DNA from: CAWELS01 sp964468205
Lineage (GTDB): Bacteria; Acidobacteriota; Terriglobia; Bryobacterales; Bryobacteraceae
NCBI GenBank assembly: GCA_964468205.1
Contig: CAYXVG010000024.1
Coordinates: 29,951-93,950 of the forward strand
Length of the DNA: 64,000 nucleotides
Reading direction: 5' to 3'
In this document: in pieces, positions 1 through 9,409 of the stretch
How the letters are laid out: every line of letters begins with the position of its first letter
How positions within the stretch are numbered: position 1 is the first letter of the stretch
The notes under the pieces: generated by a model
Told to the model about the DNA's origin: nothing
Databases searched by the model: none
What the model saw: only the letters and a program-made list of their open reading frames with translations
Translations under genes and position numbers: made by a program

Positions 1-328
1 GCACTTCGCCAGGGGATGGCTTTATCGCGGCTACTTCATCGCCCACGCAGTCCGGGGCCATTTTTACCGGTTTGCCCAATAGTTCGCTGAGCCGCTCTGC
101 GGCCGGCGCGAGACTCATCGAAGGGTCGGGCCCGCCCTTCGGCCGTCCGAGGTGGCTCGCGAGAATCAAGCCGGCGCCCTGTTCGAGGGCATATTCGATA
201 GTAGGCAGAGAGGCGCGGATTCGCTTGTCGGAGGTGATCTTGCCGTCCTTGAGGGGCACATTGAAGTCCACGCGCATGAATACGATCTTGCCCTTTAAAT
301 CGAGGTCTTTGATGGATAGCTTTGCCAT
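1..328 (-). CDS. pgk: Phosphoglycerate kinase, N-terminal part (runs off window)
   Basis: Glycolytic and gluconeogenic enzyme that moves phosphate between 1,3-bisphosphoglycerate and ADP in the cytosol. About 109 codons are visible. They read MAKLSIKDLDLKGK and then contain the family's substrate-binding RVDFNVP motif near residue 20 and the SHLGRPKG motif near residue 60. The ATG at 328 gives the usual N-terminus of the family. The gene continues leftward past position 1, so its C-terminal nucleotide-binding domain is not seen. It is divergent from the beta-helix gene at 445, and both promoters must lie within 329-444. The identity is secure. Confidence 0.96.
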   Translation of the reverse strand, partial: MAKLSIKDLDLKGKIVFMRVDFNVPLKDGKITSDKRIRASLPTIEYALEQGAGLILASHLGRPKGGPDPSMSLAPAAERLSELLGKPVKMAPDCVGDEVAAIKPSPGEV

Positions 329-444
329 GATTTCCTCTCCTGGGGAGACTGCGGCAGGAAGTTTTGGGGAACCCCGGCCGCCGTGTGCTCGGGAACTACG
401 ATATTATCACGACCCAGGAATCTCTTATCGATTGGAGGATGACC

Positions 445-1692
445 ATGAGTTACAGGCTTGTGACCCTGACAGCGGCTCTGCTGGCCGCCGCGGCCGGCGG
501 GTTCTGGTACGGATCGGCGCAGGCTCCGGCAGGCGCCGGCACGATCAACGCCGGCGACTACGGCTCGCTGGGCGAAGCGTTCGACGCTCTCCCCGCCGCG
601 GGCGGCGTGATCCGGATTCCGCCGGGAGAATACAACATCACGCGGCCGCTGCGAGTCCGTTCCGGTGACACCCGGATTGAGGGTGCCGGCACGGCGACCC
701 ACATCGTCAACCGGAACGCGTCCGGCCTTCCAGCGCTCATTCTCAGCCCGCCGGGCTACCGCAACGCAAGGGACGGGGCCGAGCGGCAGAAACTGCGGCT
801 CTGGCGTGTACAACTCGCGAATTTCCGCGTCAGCGGCAACCCGAATAGCGGCGACGGCATTCTCGCGGAGGGCATCAACGAGATCCTCGTGGATAACATA
901 TCGGTCGACCACCACGGCGGCCACGGATTGAACATGATCGACTGCTACGAAGACCCGCGCGTCTCGGATTCCATCTTCACCTATAACGCCAAGGCCGGGC
1001 TGAACATCAATGCGGGGCACGACATCGTCGTCAGCGCCAATCAGTTCGAGGAGAACGAGGACGCCGTGCGCTGCACCGACAGTTTCAACCTTTGCATGAA
1101 CGGCAACAACGTCGACGATCACCTACGCCACGGTGTGGTGATCGAAAACACCTACGGATCGGTCCTCTCCGGCAACATGATCGAGGAGTGCACGGGGACG
1201 GGCATCATTCTCGACCGCGAGGCATACGGGATCACGCTGAGCGCGAACGTGCTCGCGCACAACAACGGCGGCGGGATCGACCTGCGCCACGCGCAGGGTT
1301 CCACGGTGAGCGCCAACACCTTCACGATCAATCCATCGTGGTCGCTGCGCATTGGCCCGCAGAGCGGGCGGATTACGGTAACCGGTAATAATTTCTCGAA
1401 CAGCTACTTGGGCGGCGGCCAAACACGGCGCGTGGAAGACTTCGAGGCCGAGTGGCCGCGGAAGGGCCACGCGGCGGGAGTGCTGGTGGACGGCGCAATG
1501 GACATCGCCTTTTCGGGGAACGTGTTTGCTGGGCTCGCTGAAGAGGCGATCCGGGTGACGGGTGGGGCAAAGCGGCTGGTGGTGGCCGGCAACCTGGCCG
1601 TGGATCTCGGGCGGAAGCCGGGGGCGCCGGATACAGCCTTTCCCGAGGGGGACGTCATCGCCGGCGTGAATCTGGACCCGGTGAGTGAGTGA
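445..1692 (+). CDS. Exported right-handed parallel beta-helix repeat protein
   Basis: A 415-residue protein with an N-terminal hydrophobic segment (roughly residues 5-25, ending in alanines), so probably secreted. The body has many short repeats with the asparagine- and glycine-rich turns typical of pectate-lyase-like or NosD-like beta-helices, for example several copies of S-x-N-x-F and N-x-I. Such folds often bind or cleave polysaccharide, but I see no assured catalytic set, so the substrate is unknown. The frame is open upstream, but GGAGG at 434-438 lies 6 nt before the ATG at 445, which decides the start; ATG 439 is too close to it. Confidence 0.8.
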   Translation: MSYRLVTLTAALLAAAAGGFWYGSAQAPAGAGTINAGDYGSLGEAFDALPAAGGVIRIPPGEYNITRPLRVRSGDTRIEGAGTATHIVNRNASGLPALILSPPGYRNARDGAERQKLRLWRVQLANFRVSGNPNSGDGILAEGINEILVDNISVDHHGGHGLNMIDCYEDPRVSDSIFTYNAKAGLNINAGHDIVVSANQFEENEDAVRCTDSFNLCMNGNNVDDHLRHGVVIENTYGSVLSGNMIEECTGTGIILDREAYGITLSANVLAHNNGGGIDLRHAQGSTVSANTFTINPSWSLRIGPQSGRITVTGNNFSNSYLGGGQTRRVEDFEAEWPRKGHAAGVLVDGAMDIAFSGNVFAGLAEEAIRVTGGAKRLVVAGNLAVDLGRKPGAPDTAFPEGDVIAGVNLDPVSE

Positions 1693-1719
1693 ACCCCGGG
1701 TAGCAGCCGGCCGCGTAAT

Positions 1720-2664
1720 TCAATTGCCGGTGAGAGCCGATGGCCGCGGATTTTTCCCAGTGAGCCGGTAGGCTTCGAACAGGGCGCCTTCGGCGGGTCC
1801 GAAAAGGGCCGGGGCGCAGCGGATTCCGGGACGCTCGCCCAGAGCCGCGAAGAAGCGCTCACGGACACAGGGGTTCTGAAAGACTCCTCCCACGTACGAG
1901 GCGGTTGCGGCCTCCTCCGGAGCGAATAGTTGGTGGTGGACAGCAACCGCCAGGTTCGCGAGTTGCTCTCCCGCTGAGTGGAGGACGTCCAGGGCCGCCG
2001 CGTCGCCTTCAGTGGCCGCGGTCGCCACCACGCCAGCCAGACTCGCAATACGATGGCGCGGGAACTCGGCGGTGTAGAAGCGGTGCATCAAATCGTTGGC
2101 GTTGCGCACTCCGCAGGCCGCAACAAGAGAGGAGCGCAGCGCCGTCGGAGGTCCCCAACCCTCCTCGTCGCGCAGCGCGGCCCGCAGAGCTTGGCGTACG
2201 ATATCGAACGCGCCCCCCTCATCGCCGAAGAGGTAGCCCCAGCCGCCGGCTCTGGCGGTGACGCCCGAGGGGTTGCGGCCGAAGGCCATGGATCCGGTGC
2301 CGGCAATCACGATCACTCCCGGTTCTCCGGCCGTGGCGCCCGAGAGGGCGATAAACGCGTCGTGCGTCACCAGCAGGCGCCGCGAACGGACCAGCTCATG
2401 AACAAGAGCTTCCTTATCCGCCGGGCCGCCGCTGAACCCGAGGCACGCAGCTTGGAACACGATGTCCGCTGGAAGCCCGGCCTCCGCGATCGCTGCATGG
2501 ACGCAGCCGGTGAGCGCGTTCGAGAACTTCTCGCGGCCTTCCGCGGCGCCCACATGGTTGCATGGTCCGGCCGTACCGCGGCCCAGCGGCTGGCCGGCTC
2601 CATCACCGATCAGCGCTGTCGTGCTGGATTGCCCGCCGTCAACGCCTAGGAAGTACTCCGGCAT
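1720..2664 (-). CDS. BadF/BadG/BcrA/BcrD-type ATPase, probable N-acetylglucosamine kinase
   Basis: A 314-residue protein of the ASKHA fold. The N-terminus has the phosphate-binding loop GVDGGQSSTTAL, and around residue 120 lies IAGTGSMAFG, the second phosphate-binding turn. Length and motifs fit the N-acetylglucosamine/N-acetylmuramate kinase branch of the BadF family, which phosphorylates free amino sugars in the cytosol. It follows the membrane glycosyltransferase with an 8-nt gap and is the last gene of the leftward run from nth. Substrate specificity is inferred from family only. Confidence 0.8.
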   Translation of the reverse strand: MPEYFLGVDGGQSSTTALIGDGAGQPLGRGTAGPCNHVGAAEGREKFSNALTGCVHAAIAEAGLPADIVFQAACLGFSGGPADKEALVHELVRSRRLLVTHDAFIALSGATAGEPGVIVIAGTGSMAFGRNPSGVTARAGGWGYLFGDEGGAFDIVRQALRAALRDEEGWGPPTALRSSLVAACGVRNANDLMHRFYTAEFPRHRIASLAGVVATAATEGDAAALDVLHSAGEQLANLAVAVHHQLFAPEEAATASYVGGVFQNPCVRERFFAALGERPGIRCAPALFGPAEGALFEAYRLTGKNPRPSALTGN

Positions 2665-2672
2665 GGATCTTC

Positions 2673-4883
2673 TCAGTCAAACCTGTACAGCCGTGCTCCG
2701 GCCGCTTCGCCGAGGAGGGTGATGCCCCACGCCTGCGGGCGCTCCCGGTAGTCGTGCTGGCCGAACTCGTGGTCCCGCGCGATGATGTAGCGGACTCCGG
2801 CCCTTTTCAACTCCCGGGCCACCAGACGGCGATAGCCACGAGGCGCGGGCGTTCGCGATTCGATCAGCTCGGCCGTCATTTCGCGCCATCCCCCCGTGCC
2901 AGACCAAGCCTCCAGTCGCAGCCTGGTGTTCCACTGGTCGGCAGAGCATTCGAGCAGGATCGAGTCCACTGCCTGTTCCCCGCCGAAGTCGAGCTCAACC
3001 CACATGCCGTCGTAGATGGCCTGCCAGCTCTTCCAGCGGGTGGCGGGCGAGTTATCAAAGGCTCGCTGCACATCCCAGGGATTCGGTTCCGCACGCAACC
3101 GCCAGGTTGGCAAGCGCCCGAGTTCTTCGCCGCCGCGATACACGCGAAACTCGGAGATGCTCCATTGCTCCGGTGACCCGGCGGCGGTCTGCACCACTCT
3201 CAGCTTGCGTACGGCCCGCTCGTCAAACACGAATCGCAGATGCCGGGTCGGCTGCGATTCGGGAATCATCGGCGACCAAAGCATGTCTCCCAGTATCTCG
3301 TTGAACGCTCCTTGATATACGACCAGCGTCTCGCGGGAAGTGTACGCCTCCGGGATCTGGCTGAACATCAGGATGCGGCCATTCCCGGGTACGTGCTCCT
3401 CGACCATCCTCGCAACCTGGTAGTCCGGAAACTTGCGGCGGAGGTAGCTCTCTTCAGGCTCGATGCGCAGCGCGGCTTTCCACCGGACCCCGTCAATGCG
3501 CCAGGCGTAGGGAGAGGAGTATTTGGGAATCACCGCCGGCCACGCGAGAACCGCATGGAGGATGACCAGCGCGGGGGCGAGCCTCGGGACTCGCGTGAAG
3601 GCCATCGCCATGGCCAGCGCCGCGAAGGGCAACGGCGGAATGAGAAAACGGGTACCGATGTTCGACTTGTAGACAACTCCGAAAACCACCGCCGCCAGTA
3701 GCAGCAGACGACCCTCCTTCCAGCGCAGGGCGATTAGCGCAACCGGGGCCAGCAGGAAGAGCGGTCCCAGTAGCCCGCACAGAGTGGCGCCACGAACCGT
3801 TACTTCCAGGGGAATCGCGGCCATGTCCGGCAGGCCATAGGTGGAAAGCTGTGTCTTATAGGCCTCCTCAAACGAGATGTGGGTGTAGGGGTTCGGAAAC
3901 AGACTATTGAAGAACGGCGAAAACGGATTGTCGTACCAAAGAAGGTTGCGCACCATCCACGGCGCCGCCAGTGCAAACGCACAGAGGCCTACTATGAGCA
4001 CTTCGCGCACCGGGAGGCGGCGCTTCGAAAGATGCTTCCATGCGACCCAGACGAGGGCGAAGGGAATGGCGAGTCCGGCCGTGTATTTCGCCGCATAGGC
4101 GAAGCCGGCCAGGGCGCCGATGGGGACCAGTAACCGTGATGACGGTTCGTCCCACCAGACCCGCAGCAGGTAGAACAGCGTGAAGAGAATACCGGCTGTG
4201 GCGACGTCGTTGTAGGCCGTGCTTCCGTCCATGCCGATCACGGGACTTAGGAAGAAGAAGAGTGCGCCCGCCACCCCGGCTTGAGGGAACCCGTAGCGGC
4301 GGCCGAAATTCAAGATGGACACGGCCGTGGCCAGCGTGAAAGTGAGGTGAACCAGCGCCGCCGCCGAATGCCGTCCGAAGACATAGGCGAATAGGAAGAG
4401 CATCTCGACGCCCTGAGAGAGATTGGCGTACATATGCGTCGTGATGCGGTAGAGGCCGTGGGCGCGGGCATAGCGGCCGATCAGTCCGAGGTGATAGGTG
4501 CTGCCGTCGGGACTCATCTCCGGCGCCATGGCGTAGAAGAAGTAGAGCAGCCCGAACACCCCGAACGGCACGGCGAAGAGCCAGCGGTGGAAGCGGGGCA
4601 GGGCAGGGAAGCGTTCCCGAGGCAGCGAGAACGTGCGTTGCCGAATCGCCGCCATGAGAATCAGGAGCGCGGCCGCAAGGAACGCCCACCAGTAGATGAG
4701 CCGGACCATTCCGAGGGCGAATACGACGAGGTTGAGCAAGGCCGCGCCGCAGACGAAACCGAGCGGCAGGGCCTCCTCCCGCCGCAGTTCCACGCGGCTC
4801 CAGCGTAGCAGGATCAGGCCGAGAGCGAGCGCCACCGCTACCGTGAATCCCCAGCCGAACAGAATAGCGAGAGGCTGCGGCAT
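2673..4883 (-). CDS. Polytopic glycosyltransferase (GT-C/ArnT-like) with C-terminal discoidin-like domain
   Basis: A 736-residue integral membrane protein. Residues about 1-470 hold many hydrophobic helices with the DGSTYHL and TAYND stretches placed like the acidic loops of GT-C (GT39/RgtA-type) lipid-linked sugar transferases. The last 200 residues are soluble and resemble an F5/8 type C (discoidin) beta-sandwich, including a WKSW segment and WVELDFGG. The ATG at 4883 shares one base with the stop of the upstream lipoprotein gene (TGATG), so translation is probably coupled; a longer in-frame start would overlap that gene. It probably decorates an envelope glycan or protein, with sugar and acceptor unknown. 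Confidence 0.75.
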   Translation of the reverse strand: MPQPLAILFGWGFTVAVALALGLILLRWSRVELRREEALPLGFVCGAALLNLVVFALGMVRLIYWWAFLAAALLILMAAIRQRTFSLPRERFPALPRFHRWLFAVPFGVFGLLYFFYAMAPEMSPDGSTYHLGLIGRYARAHGLYRITTHMYANLSQGVEMLFLFAYVFGRHSAAALVHLTFTLATAVSILNFGRRYGFPQAGVAGALFFFLSPVIGMDGSTAYNDVATAGILFTLFYLLRVWWDEPSSRLLVPIGALAGFAYAAKYTAGLAIPFALVWVAWKHLSKRRLPVREVLIVGLCAFALAAPWMVRNLLWYDNPFSPFFNSLFPNPYTHISFEEAYKTQLSTYGLPDMAAIPLEVTVRGATLCGLLGPLFLLAPVALIALRWKEGRLLLLAAVVFGVVYKSNIGTRFLIPPLPFAALAMAMAFTRVPRLAPALVILHAVLAWPAVIPKYSSPYAWRIDGVRWKAALRIEPEESYLRRKFPDYQVARMVEEHVPGNGRILMFSQIPEAYTSRETLVVYQGAFNEILGDMLWSPMIPESQPTRHLRFVFDERAVRKLRVVQTAAGSPEQWSISEFRVYRGGEELGRLPTWRLRAEPNPWDVQRAFDNSPATRWKSWQAIYDGMWVELDFGGEQAVDSILLECSADQWNTRLRLEAWSGTGGWREMTAELIESRTPAPRGYRRLVARELKRAGVRYIIARDHEFGQHDYRERPQAWGITLLGEAAGARLYRFD

Positions 4884-5413
4884 CACTCGATGAACCCCGC
4901 CCGCGAGAAAATGATCCCTAGCTTCGTGCCATCGGACGGAGAGACCCAGGGCGGGTCCACTGTCAGCTTCACCAGCGTGTCGCCTCCGGCTTCGAGCCAA
5001 GTGGGGTCCACCGGCGCTTCGAAGCGGTACTGGCCGTGCGTATCATGGCGCCGCTCGCCGAGCAGCCGGCCATTCACCGAAAAGCGAAGCGTCACCGGGC
5101 CTGTCTGTTCGAGCGTCACGCCGGCGATCGAATAGTCCATGATGAATTTCAGACCCTCAGTGCGTTCCAGCACGAAATGGAGTGTCGGCTCGGCTCCTGT
5201 CCAGCGCCACTGTCCCGATTCGAGCCCGCGCACGTCGCGAATGAAATACGACTCGGCGTACGGGTCGCTTGCCTCGACGAAGGTTTTCAAGCCGCCCATT
5301 TCATCGGGTGAGATCGCCCCCCTCTGCTCCGGCGGCGGATAGCTTTCGGGGTAGCGGTTGCAGCCGCTGAAAGCCAGCAACACGAATATGCAAACCCTCC
5401 ACAGGCCAAGCAT
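4883..5413 (-). CDS. Probable lipoprotein, function unknown
   Basis: A 176-residue protein with an N-terminal hydrophobic segment ending in the lipobox LAFSGC, so likely anchored in the envelope. The mature part has beta-rich spacing (VTLRFSVNG, GQYRF) similar to carbohydrate-binding or jelly-roll modules, but I do not recognise a family. I chose ATG 5413 because the next start upstream (5452) overlaps the end of nth and would place extra charged residues before the signal peptide. It overlaps the glycosyltransferase start by one base, which suggests they act together. Confidence 0.6.
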   Translation of the reverse strand: MLGLWRVCIFVLLAFSGCNRYPESYPPPEQRGAISPDEMGGLKTFVEASDPYAESYFIRDVRGLESGQWRWTGAEPTLHFVLERTEGLKFIMDYSIAGVTLEQTGPVTLRFSVNGRLLGERRHDTHGQYRFEAPVDPTWLEAGGDTLVKLTVDPPWVSPSDGTKLGIIFSRAGFIE

Positions 5414-5429
5414 GGCGCTGGGAGCCGGC

Positions 5430-6107
5430 TCAGCTCTTCTTATCCTTGGCATAACACAGAGGGTCCATTGGGCACTCGGTGCACATCGGCTTACGGGCCC
5501 GGCAGAGCCCTCGTCCGTGATGGATCATCTGGTGGGAGAAGAGAATCCAGCGCTCCTTGGGGATCACCTTCACGAGGTCACGCTCGATCTTTACGGGATC
5601 CGTGTGTTTCGTCAGATCCAGACGATTCGCGATGCGGGCGACATGGGTGTCCACAACGACGCCGGAAGGAATGCCGAAGGCCGTGCCGAGCACGACGTTC
5701 GCCGTTTTCCGGGCCACACCGGGTACCTGGAGAAGCTCTTCCATGGTTTGCGGCAGCTTGCCGCCGTGGTCGGCGATAATCCTTTGCGCCGCGCCGCGGA
5801 TGGACTTCGCCTTGTTGTTGAAGAAGCCCGTGGAGCGTATGTCCGCAGCGAGTTCCTCTTGCGAAACGGCCGCGAAGTCCTGGATCGACGGATACTTTGC
5901 GAATAGAACAGGGGTCACCTTGTTGACGCGCTCGTCCGTGCATTGCGCCGACAGGATGGTCGCCACCAGCAACTGCCAGGCGTCGCGATGCTGAAGCGCG
6001 CAGGTGACGTTAGGAAACATCTCGTCGAGATGTTGGAGGATGTTTGCAACCCGTTCTTTCCGTTCCTTGGCGGTTTTCGGTCTCTTGACGGCAGCGGTTT
6101 TCGGCAT
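5430..6107 (-). CDS. nth: Endonuclease III
   Basis: Base-excision repair DNA glycosylase/AP lyase for oxidised pyrimidines. The 225 residues contain the helix-hairpin-helix VPGVARKTAN with the catalytic lysine at about 134 and the catalytic aspartate of VDTHV at about 153. The C-terminal iron-sulfur loop has the expected C-x6-C-x2-C-x5-C spacing. Compared with the usual ~210 residues there is a short basic N-terminal extension. It is the first gene of a leftward run with the lipoprotein, membrane glycosyltransferase and sugar kinase. That linkage looks positional, not functional. Confidence 0.95.
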   Translation of the reverse strand: MPKTAAVKRPKTAKERKERVANILQHLDEMFPNVTCALQHRDAWQLLVATILSAQCTDERVNKVTPVLFAKYPSIQDFAAVSQEELAADIRSTGFFNNKAKSIRGAAQRIIADHGGKLPQTMEELLQVPGVARKTANVVLGTAFGIPSGVVVDTHVARIANRLDLTKHTDPVKIERDLVKVIPKERWILFSHQMIHHGRGLCRARKPMCTECPMDPLCYAKDKKS

Positions 6108-6151
6108 CGTCGAGCTTCAGGACGCGGGGGATATTTCTCCCAGTATAGGTG

Positions 6152-7822
6152 TCATTGTCCCACGGCCGGCTCTGGGGTTTCCAGCACCTGTCCGTCGGCA
6201 AGCATGCGCTCCCGCAACTGATCGTAAGGCACCTGCTGAACCGGGATGCCGGACTCAATGGCCAGCACGGCCGCGGTAGCCGCTGACTGCCCAAGTATCA
6301 TGAAGACCGGCTCCATCCGCACCGAGCCAAAGGCGATGTGCGACGACGAAACGCAGACTGGCACGAGCAGGTTGTCTGATTCCCCCGCTTTCGGCAGAAG
6401 CGAGCCGTAGGAGATCTTGTAAGGGCCCGGCAGTTTCACCCCGACGTCGCCTTCGTTTTGCACGTGCCCCTCGGATGTGACATAGCGCTGCACGTTGTGC
6501 GAGTCGGCCGTATAGGATCCCATACCCACCGAGCGCGGTGTATCGCGCGTGCTCAGGCAGTCCTGCTCGGTCATGACATACTCGCCGATCATGCGGCGCG
6601 ACTCCCGCACATAAATTTGGTGCGGCCAGTTGCCGTTATCGGTGAACTCGTCTTTGGCCAGGCCCCATTCGCTCATTTCCTTGCGGACGTCCGGCGGAAC
6701 CTTCTCGTCGTTGGCGATGAAATACATCAGCCCCTTCTGGTACTGTTCGTGCTCTTTGAGAATCTCGGCGCGGCGCTCATAGCTCGCCTCGGGATAGTCG
6801 TAGTTCATGCCGATGTTGTCGGTGGAAAAGGGGCCGTGGTTGTTGGTGTCGGTCTTGGCGTTCGGGATCGGGTCAAACTTTCGGAAGGTCTGATTCCAGC
6901 CCGTAGCGTAGACTCGCGCGAGCAATTCGTACTGCTGGCGGTCGTATCCTTCAGGCTTAGCGAAGGGAGCCCGGTTTTCGGGAACCTTTGTCAGGCACAT
7001 GCGGTAGCAATAGGCCTGGATGCGATCGTCTCCCTGCCCGTTCTCACCCGGATCGCCGCCGTGAACGCGCGGGATTAGACCGCTCGAAGGATCGCCGGGA
7101 ACCACGTACGGGCTAACGGGCTTGTCGAAGAAGTGGGCGTGATGGCGGACGTCCTTCTGGACACCATTGAACTGCTCACCGTAGACCGAGTTCGCTTCAC
7201 GGCCGACGTGATAACTGACGCGGGCGGCCGCCATCAGGTCGCCTTCGTAGCTGGCGTCGAGGAAGACCCGGCCGGTGTAGCGCTTGCCGCTGAGCATGCT
7301 GATTGACGAGATGCGGCCGGAGGCGACCGCGACGCCATTCTCCCGGTCGAGCCATTCGTCGCGAATGACCGGAATCGAGTATTCCGCGATCAGATCCTCA
7401 AATACCTGTTCTGCCACGTGGGGCTCGAAGATCCACATTGTGCGCTGGGCGCCATCGATCGCCGGAGTCCCCTGGCCCTGGTTGCCGTACTCTTCCCGTT
7501 GCTGCCACTTCCAGGCTTCGGGAGTCTGGTAGTGACGCCAGACGCGGTGATAGAACTCCCGGGCCAGCCCGCCGATGACCTCCTTCCGCCCCGTGTCGGT
7601 AAAACCAAGCCCGCCGCTCGACAATCCTCCAAGATGCCGGTCCGGGCAGACGATGACAACCGACTTGCCCATTCTCTTGACTTGCACGGCGGCGGTTACG
7701 GCGGCAGAGGTGCCGCCGTAGATGACAACGTCGTAGTCGGGGGTCTCCGGCGCAGGCCCGCCTGAGCAGCCGGCCAGTAGCGAGGCAAATAACACGACGA
7801 ATAAAGTAATGGCGCGATTCAT
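6152..7822 (-). CDS. Exported FAD-dependent oxidoreductase
   Basis: A 556-residue protein starting MNRAITLF with a signal peptide that ends in the lipobox LLAGC, so probably a lipoprotein. After it come the FAD-binding beta-alpha-beta unit VVIYGGTSAAVTAA (residues about 30-45) and GGLSSGGLGFTD, the signature of the FAD_oxidored family often found beside sulfatases and glycosidases in polysaccharide degraders. A conserved SxHxxxR-like segment lies near the C-terminus. I chose ATG 7822 over an upstream in-frame start because it puts the signal peptide at the N-terminus. It is divergent from the TPR membrane protein with only 28 bp between the starts. The substrate is unknown. Confidence 0.8.
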   Translation of the reverse strand: MNRAITLFVVLFASLLAGCSGGPAPETPDYDVVIYGGTSAAVTAAVQVKRMGKSVVIVCPDRHLGGLSSGGLGFTDTGRKEVIGGLAREFYHRVWRHYQTPEAWKWQQREEYGNQGQGTPAIDGAQRTMWIFEPHVAEQVFEDLIAEYSIPVIRDEWLDRENGVAVASGRISSISMLSGKRYTGRVFLDASYEGDLMAAARVSYHVGREANSVYGEQFNGVQKDVRHHAHFFDKPVSPYVVPGDPSSGLIPRVHGGDPGENGQGDDRIQAYCYRMCLTKVPENRAPFAKPEGYDRQQYELLARVYATGWNQTFRKFDPIPNAKTDTNNHGPFSTDNIGMNYDYPEASYERRAEILKEHEQYQKGLMYFIANDEKVPPDVRKEMSEWGLAKDEFTDNGNWPHQIYVRESRRMIGEYVMTEQDCLSTRDTPRSVGMGSYTADSHNVQRYVTSEGHVQNEGDVGVKLPGPYKISYGSLLPKAGESDNLLVPVCVSSSHIAFGSVRMEPVFMILGQSAATAAVLAIESGIPVQQVPYDQLRERMLADGQVLETPEPAVGQ

Positions 7823-7850
7823 GACGGTGTGATGGACTAATATAACAGGA

Positions 7851-9398
7851 TTGCACCGGACCACGACCCCCTACCTGTTTCTTGCCGCCGCTGTGCTGGT
7901 CGCCTTCGGTGCGTCTCTCACCGCCAGCTTTCATTTAGACGACTACGCATTGTTCAGCGACCCGATCGTCACGTCGCCCTCCGGTTGGTACGAGGTCTGG
8001 CGGCTCGAGCAAACACGTCCGCTGACGTACTTCACTTACTGGCTGAATCATTTGGCCGGCGGGCGCTCACCGGTCGGCTATCACGCTTTTAACCTGCTGA
8101 TTCACCTCATCTCGACGCTCCTGCTGTATAACGTGCTGAACAAGCTCGTTCCTGGTCTGCCGGCCGCCGCGGGGGCCGTTGTGTTCGCGGTTCATCCGAT
8201 CCAGACCGAGGCGGTGGTTTACGTTTACGCCCGGGCAACTTTGCTGATGACGCTTTTCTGCCTGCTCGCTTCGAGGGAATGGCTGAAAGGGCGGCATTGG
8301 AGGGCCGTACCGCTATTTGCCCTGGCGATGCTAGCGAAAGAAGAGTGCGCCGCCTTTCCGCTCCTGCTGCTGTTGCTTCACTTCTCCATCTCCCGGAATC
8401 TAAGAGAGTTGCGCCCGATTGGGGCCATGCTTGTGATCGCCACTGCCATCGGTCTGCGGGTGGTGTACGTACTGGCGCGGACCCCGGATTCCGGCGCGGG
8501 GCCGGGCTCGGCGATCTCCGCCGGAGAATATTTCCTCACCCAGAGCGGTGTTATCGTGCGCTACTTCCGCTTGTTGTTGATTCCGTGGGGCTTCACGGTG
8601 GATCACGATGTACCCATCGCTGGCACTGGCATGGGGTTACTTCTCTGGTTGCTGCTGGGTGGCCTGGCGGTTGTCGCGCTGTTTCGTTTCACCCGTGCGC
8701 GCTGGGGGTTCTGGTTCCTGGCGGGATTGGTGCTGTTGTTGCCGAGTTCCTCCTTTCTACCGGCCGATGACCTGATGGCGGAACGGCGTATGTACCTCCC
8801 GCTGGCCGCGTTTGGCGTGGCGGCAGCTCTGCTCGTAAGAAGCGCGGCGGGGAGTCGCATGGCGTACCGTTCGCATCTTGCCGCGGGTGGTTTGGCAATG
8901 GTTGGTGTCACTCTTGTCCTGCTTACGATGAACCGGGTGCAGGTTTGGCAGACGGAGCAGAGCCTTTGGGCGGAGGCCGTGGAACGCTCGCCCGGCAAGT
9001 TGCGGCCGAAGTTGCAACTGGCGCGAGCGAGCAAACCGGCAGCCGCCATCGAAATTTTGGAAGCCGCCGGGAGTATCGTCCCGAATGATCCCCGCGTGGC
9101 ATCTCAGTTAGGGAGAAGATACTTGGAAACCGGCCGGCCGGCCGAGGCTCTGGCAGAATTCGGTCGCGCTCTTGCCCTGGAACCCAACAGCGCCCTGGCG
9201 CACAACAACCGCGGGGTCGCATTGATGCAACTCGGACAGGAAGCCGTTGCAAAGCAGGATTTCGAGCGGGCGCTGAAACTGGATCCGTGCCTATTCCAGG
9301 CGAGGATAAATCTGATGCGAATGGGAGTTGCCAGTAAACCTCCGGCGCATTGCCGGTATACCCCGGAGCAGCAATCGGCGCTCGAGGCGGCGCGCTGA
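7851..9398 (+). CDS. Polytopic membrane protein with C-terminal TPR repeats
   Basis: A 515-residue protein. Roughly residues 5-370 are hydrophobic helices with an early loop HLDDYALF and a TYFTYWLNH segment, like the O-mannosyltransferase-related TMTC/PilF-type membrane proteins. Residues about 400-490 form two to three TPR units (GRRYLETGRPAEALAEF and similar). It may glycosylate proteins or scaffold envelope enzymes; neither is shown. The start is assigned to TTG 7851, which has AGGA directly before it, and GTG 7893 is an alternative. TAATAT just upstream could be the -10 box. Confidence 0.65.
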   Translation: MHRTTTPYLFLAAAVLVAFGASLTASFHLDDYALFSDPIVTSPSGWYEVWRLEQTRPLTYFTYWLNHLAGGRSPVGYHAFNLLIHLISTLLLYNVLNKLVPGLPAAAGAVVFAVHPIQTEAVVYVYARATLLMTLFCLLASREWLKGRHWRAVPLFALAMLAKEECAAFPLLLLLLHFSISRNLRELRPIGAMLVIATAIGLRVVYVLARTPDSGAGPGSAISAGEYFLTQSGVIVRYFRLLLIPWGFTVDHDVPIAGTGMGLLLWLLLGGLAVVALFRFTRARWGFWFLAGLVLLLPSSSFLPADDLMAERRMYLPLAAFGVAAALLVRSAAGSRMAYRSHLAAGGLAMVGVTLVLLTMNRVQVWQTEQSLWAEAVERSPGKLRPKLQLARASKPAAAIEILEAAGSIVPNDPRVASQLGRRYLETGRPAEALAEFGRALALEPNSALAHNNRGVALMQLGQEAVAKQDFERALKLDPCLFQARINLMRMGVASKPPAHCRYTPEQQSALEAAR

Positions 9399-9409
9399 CC
9401 GTTCGAGCG

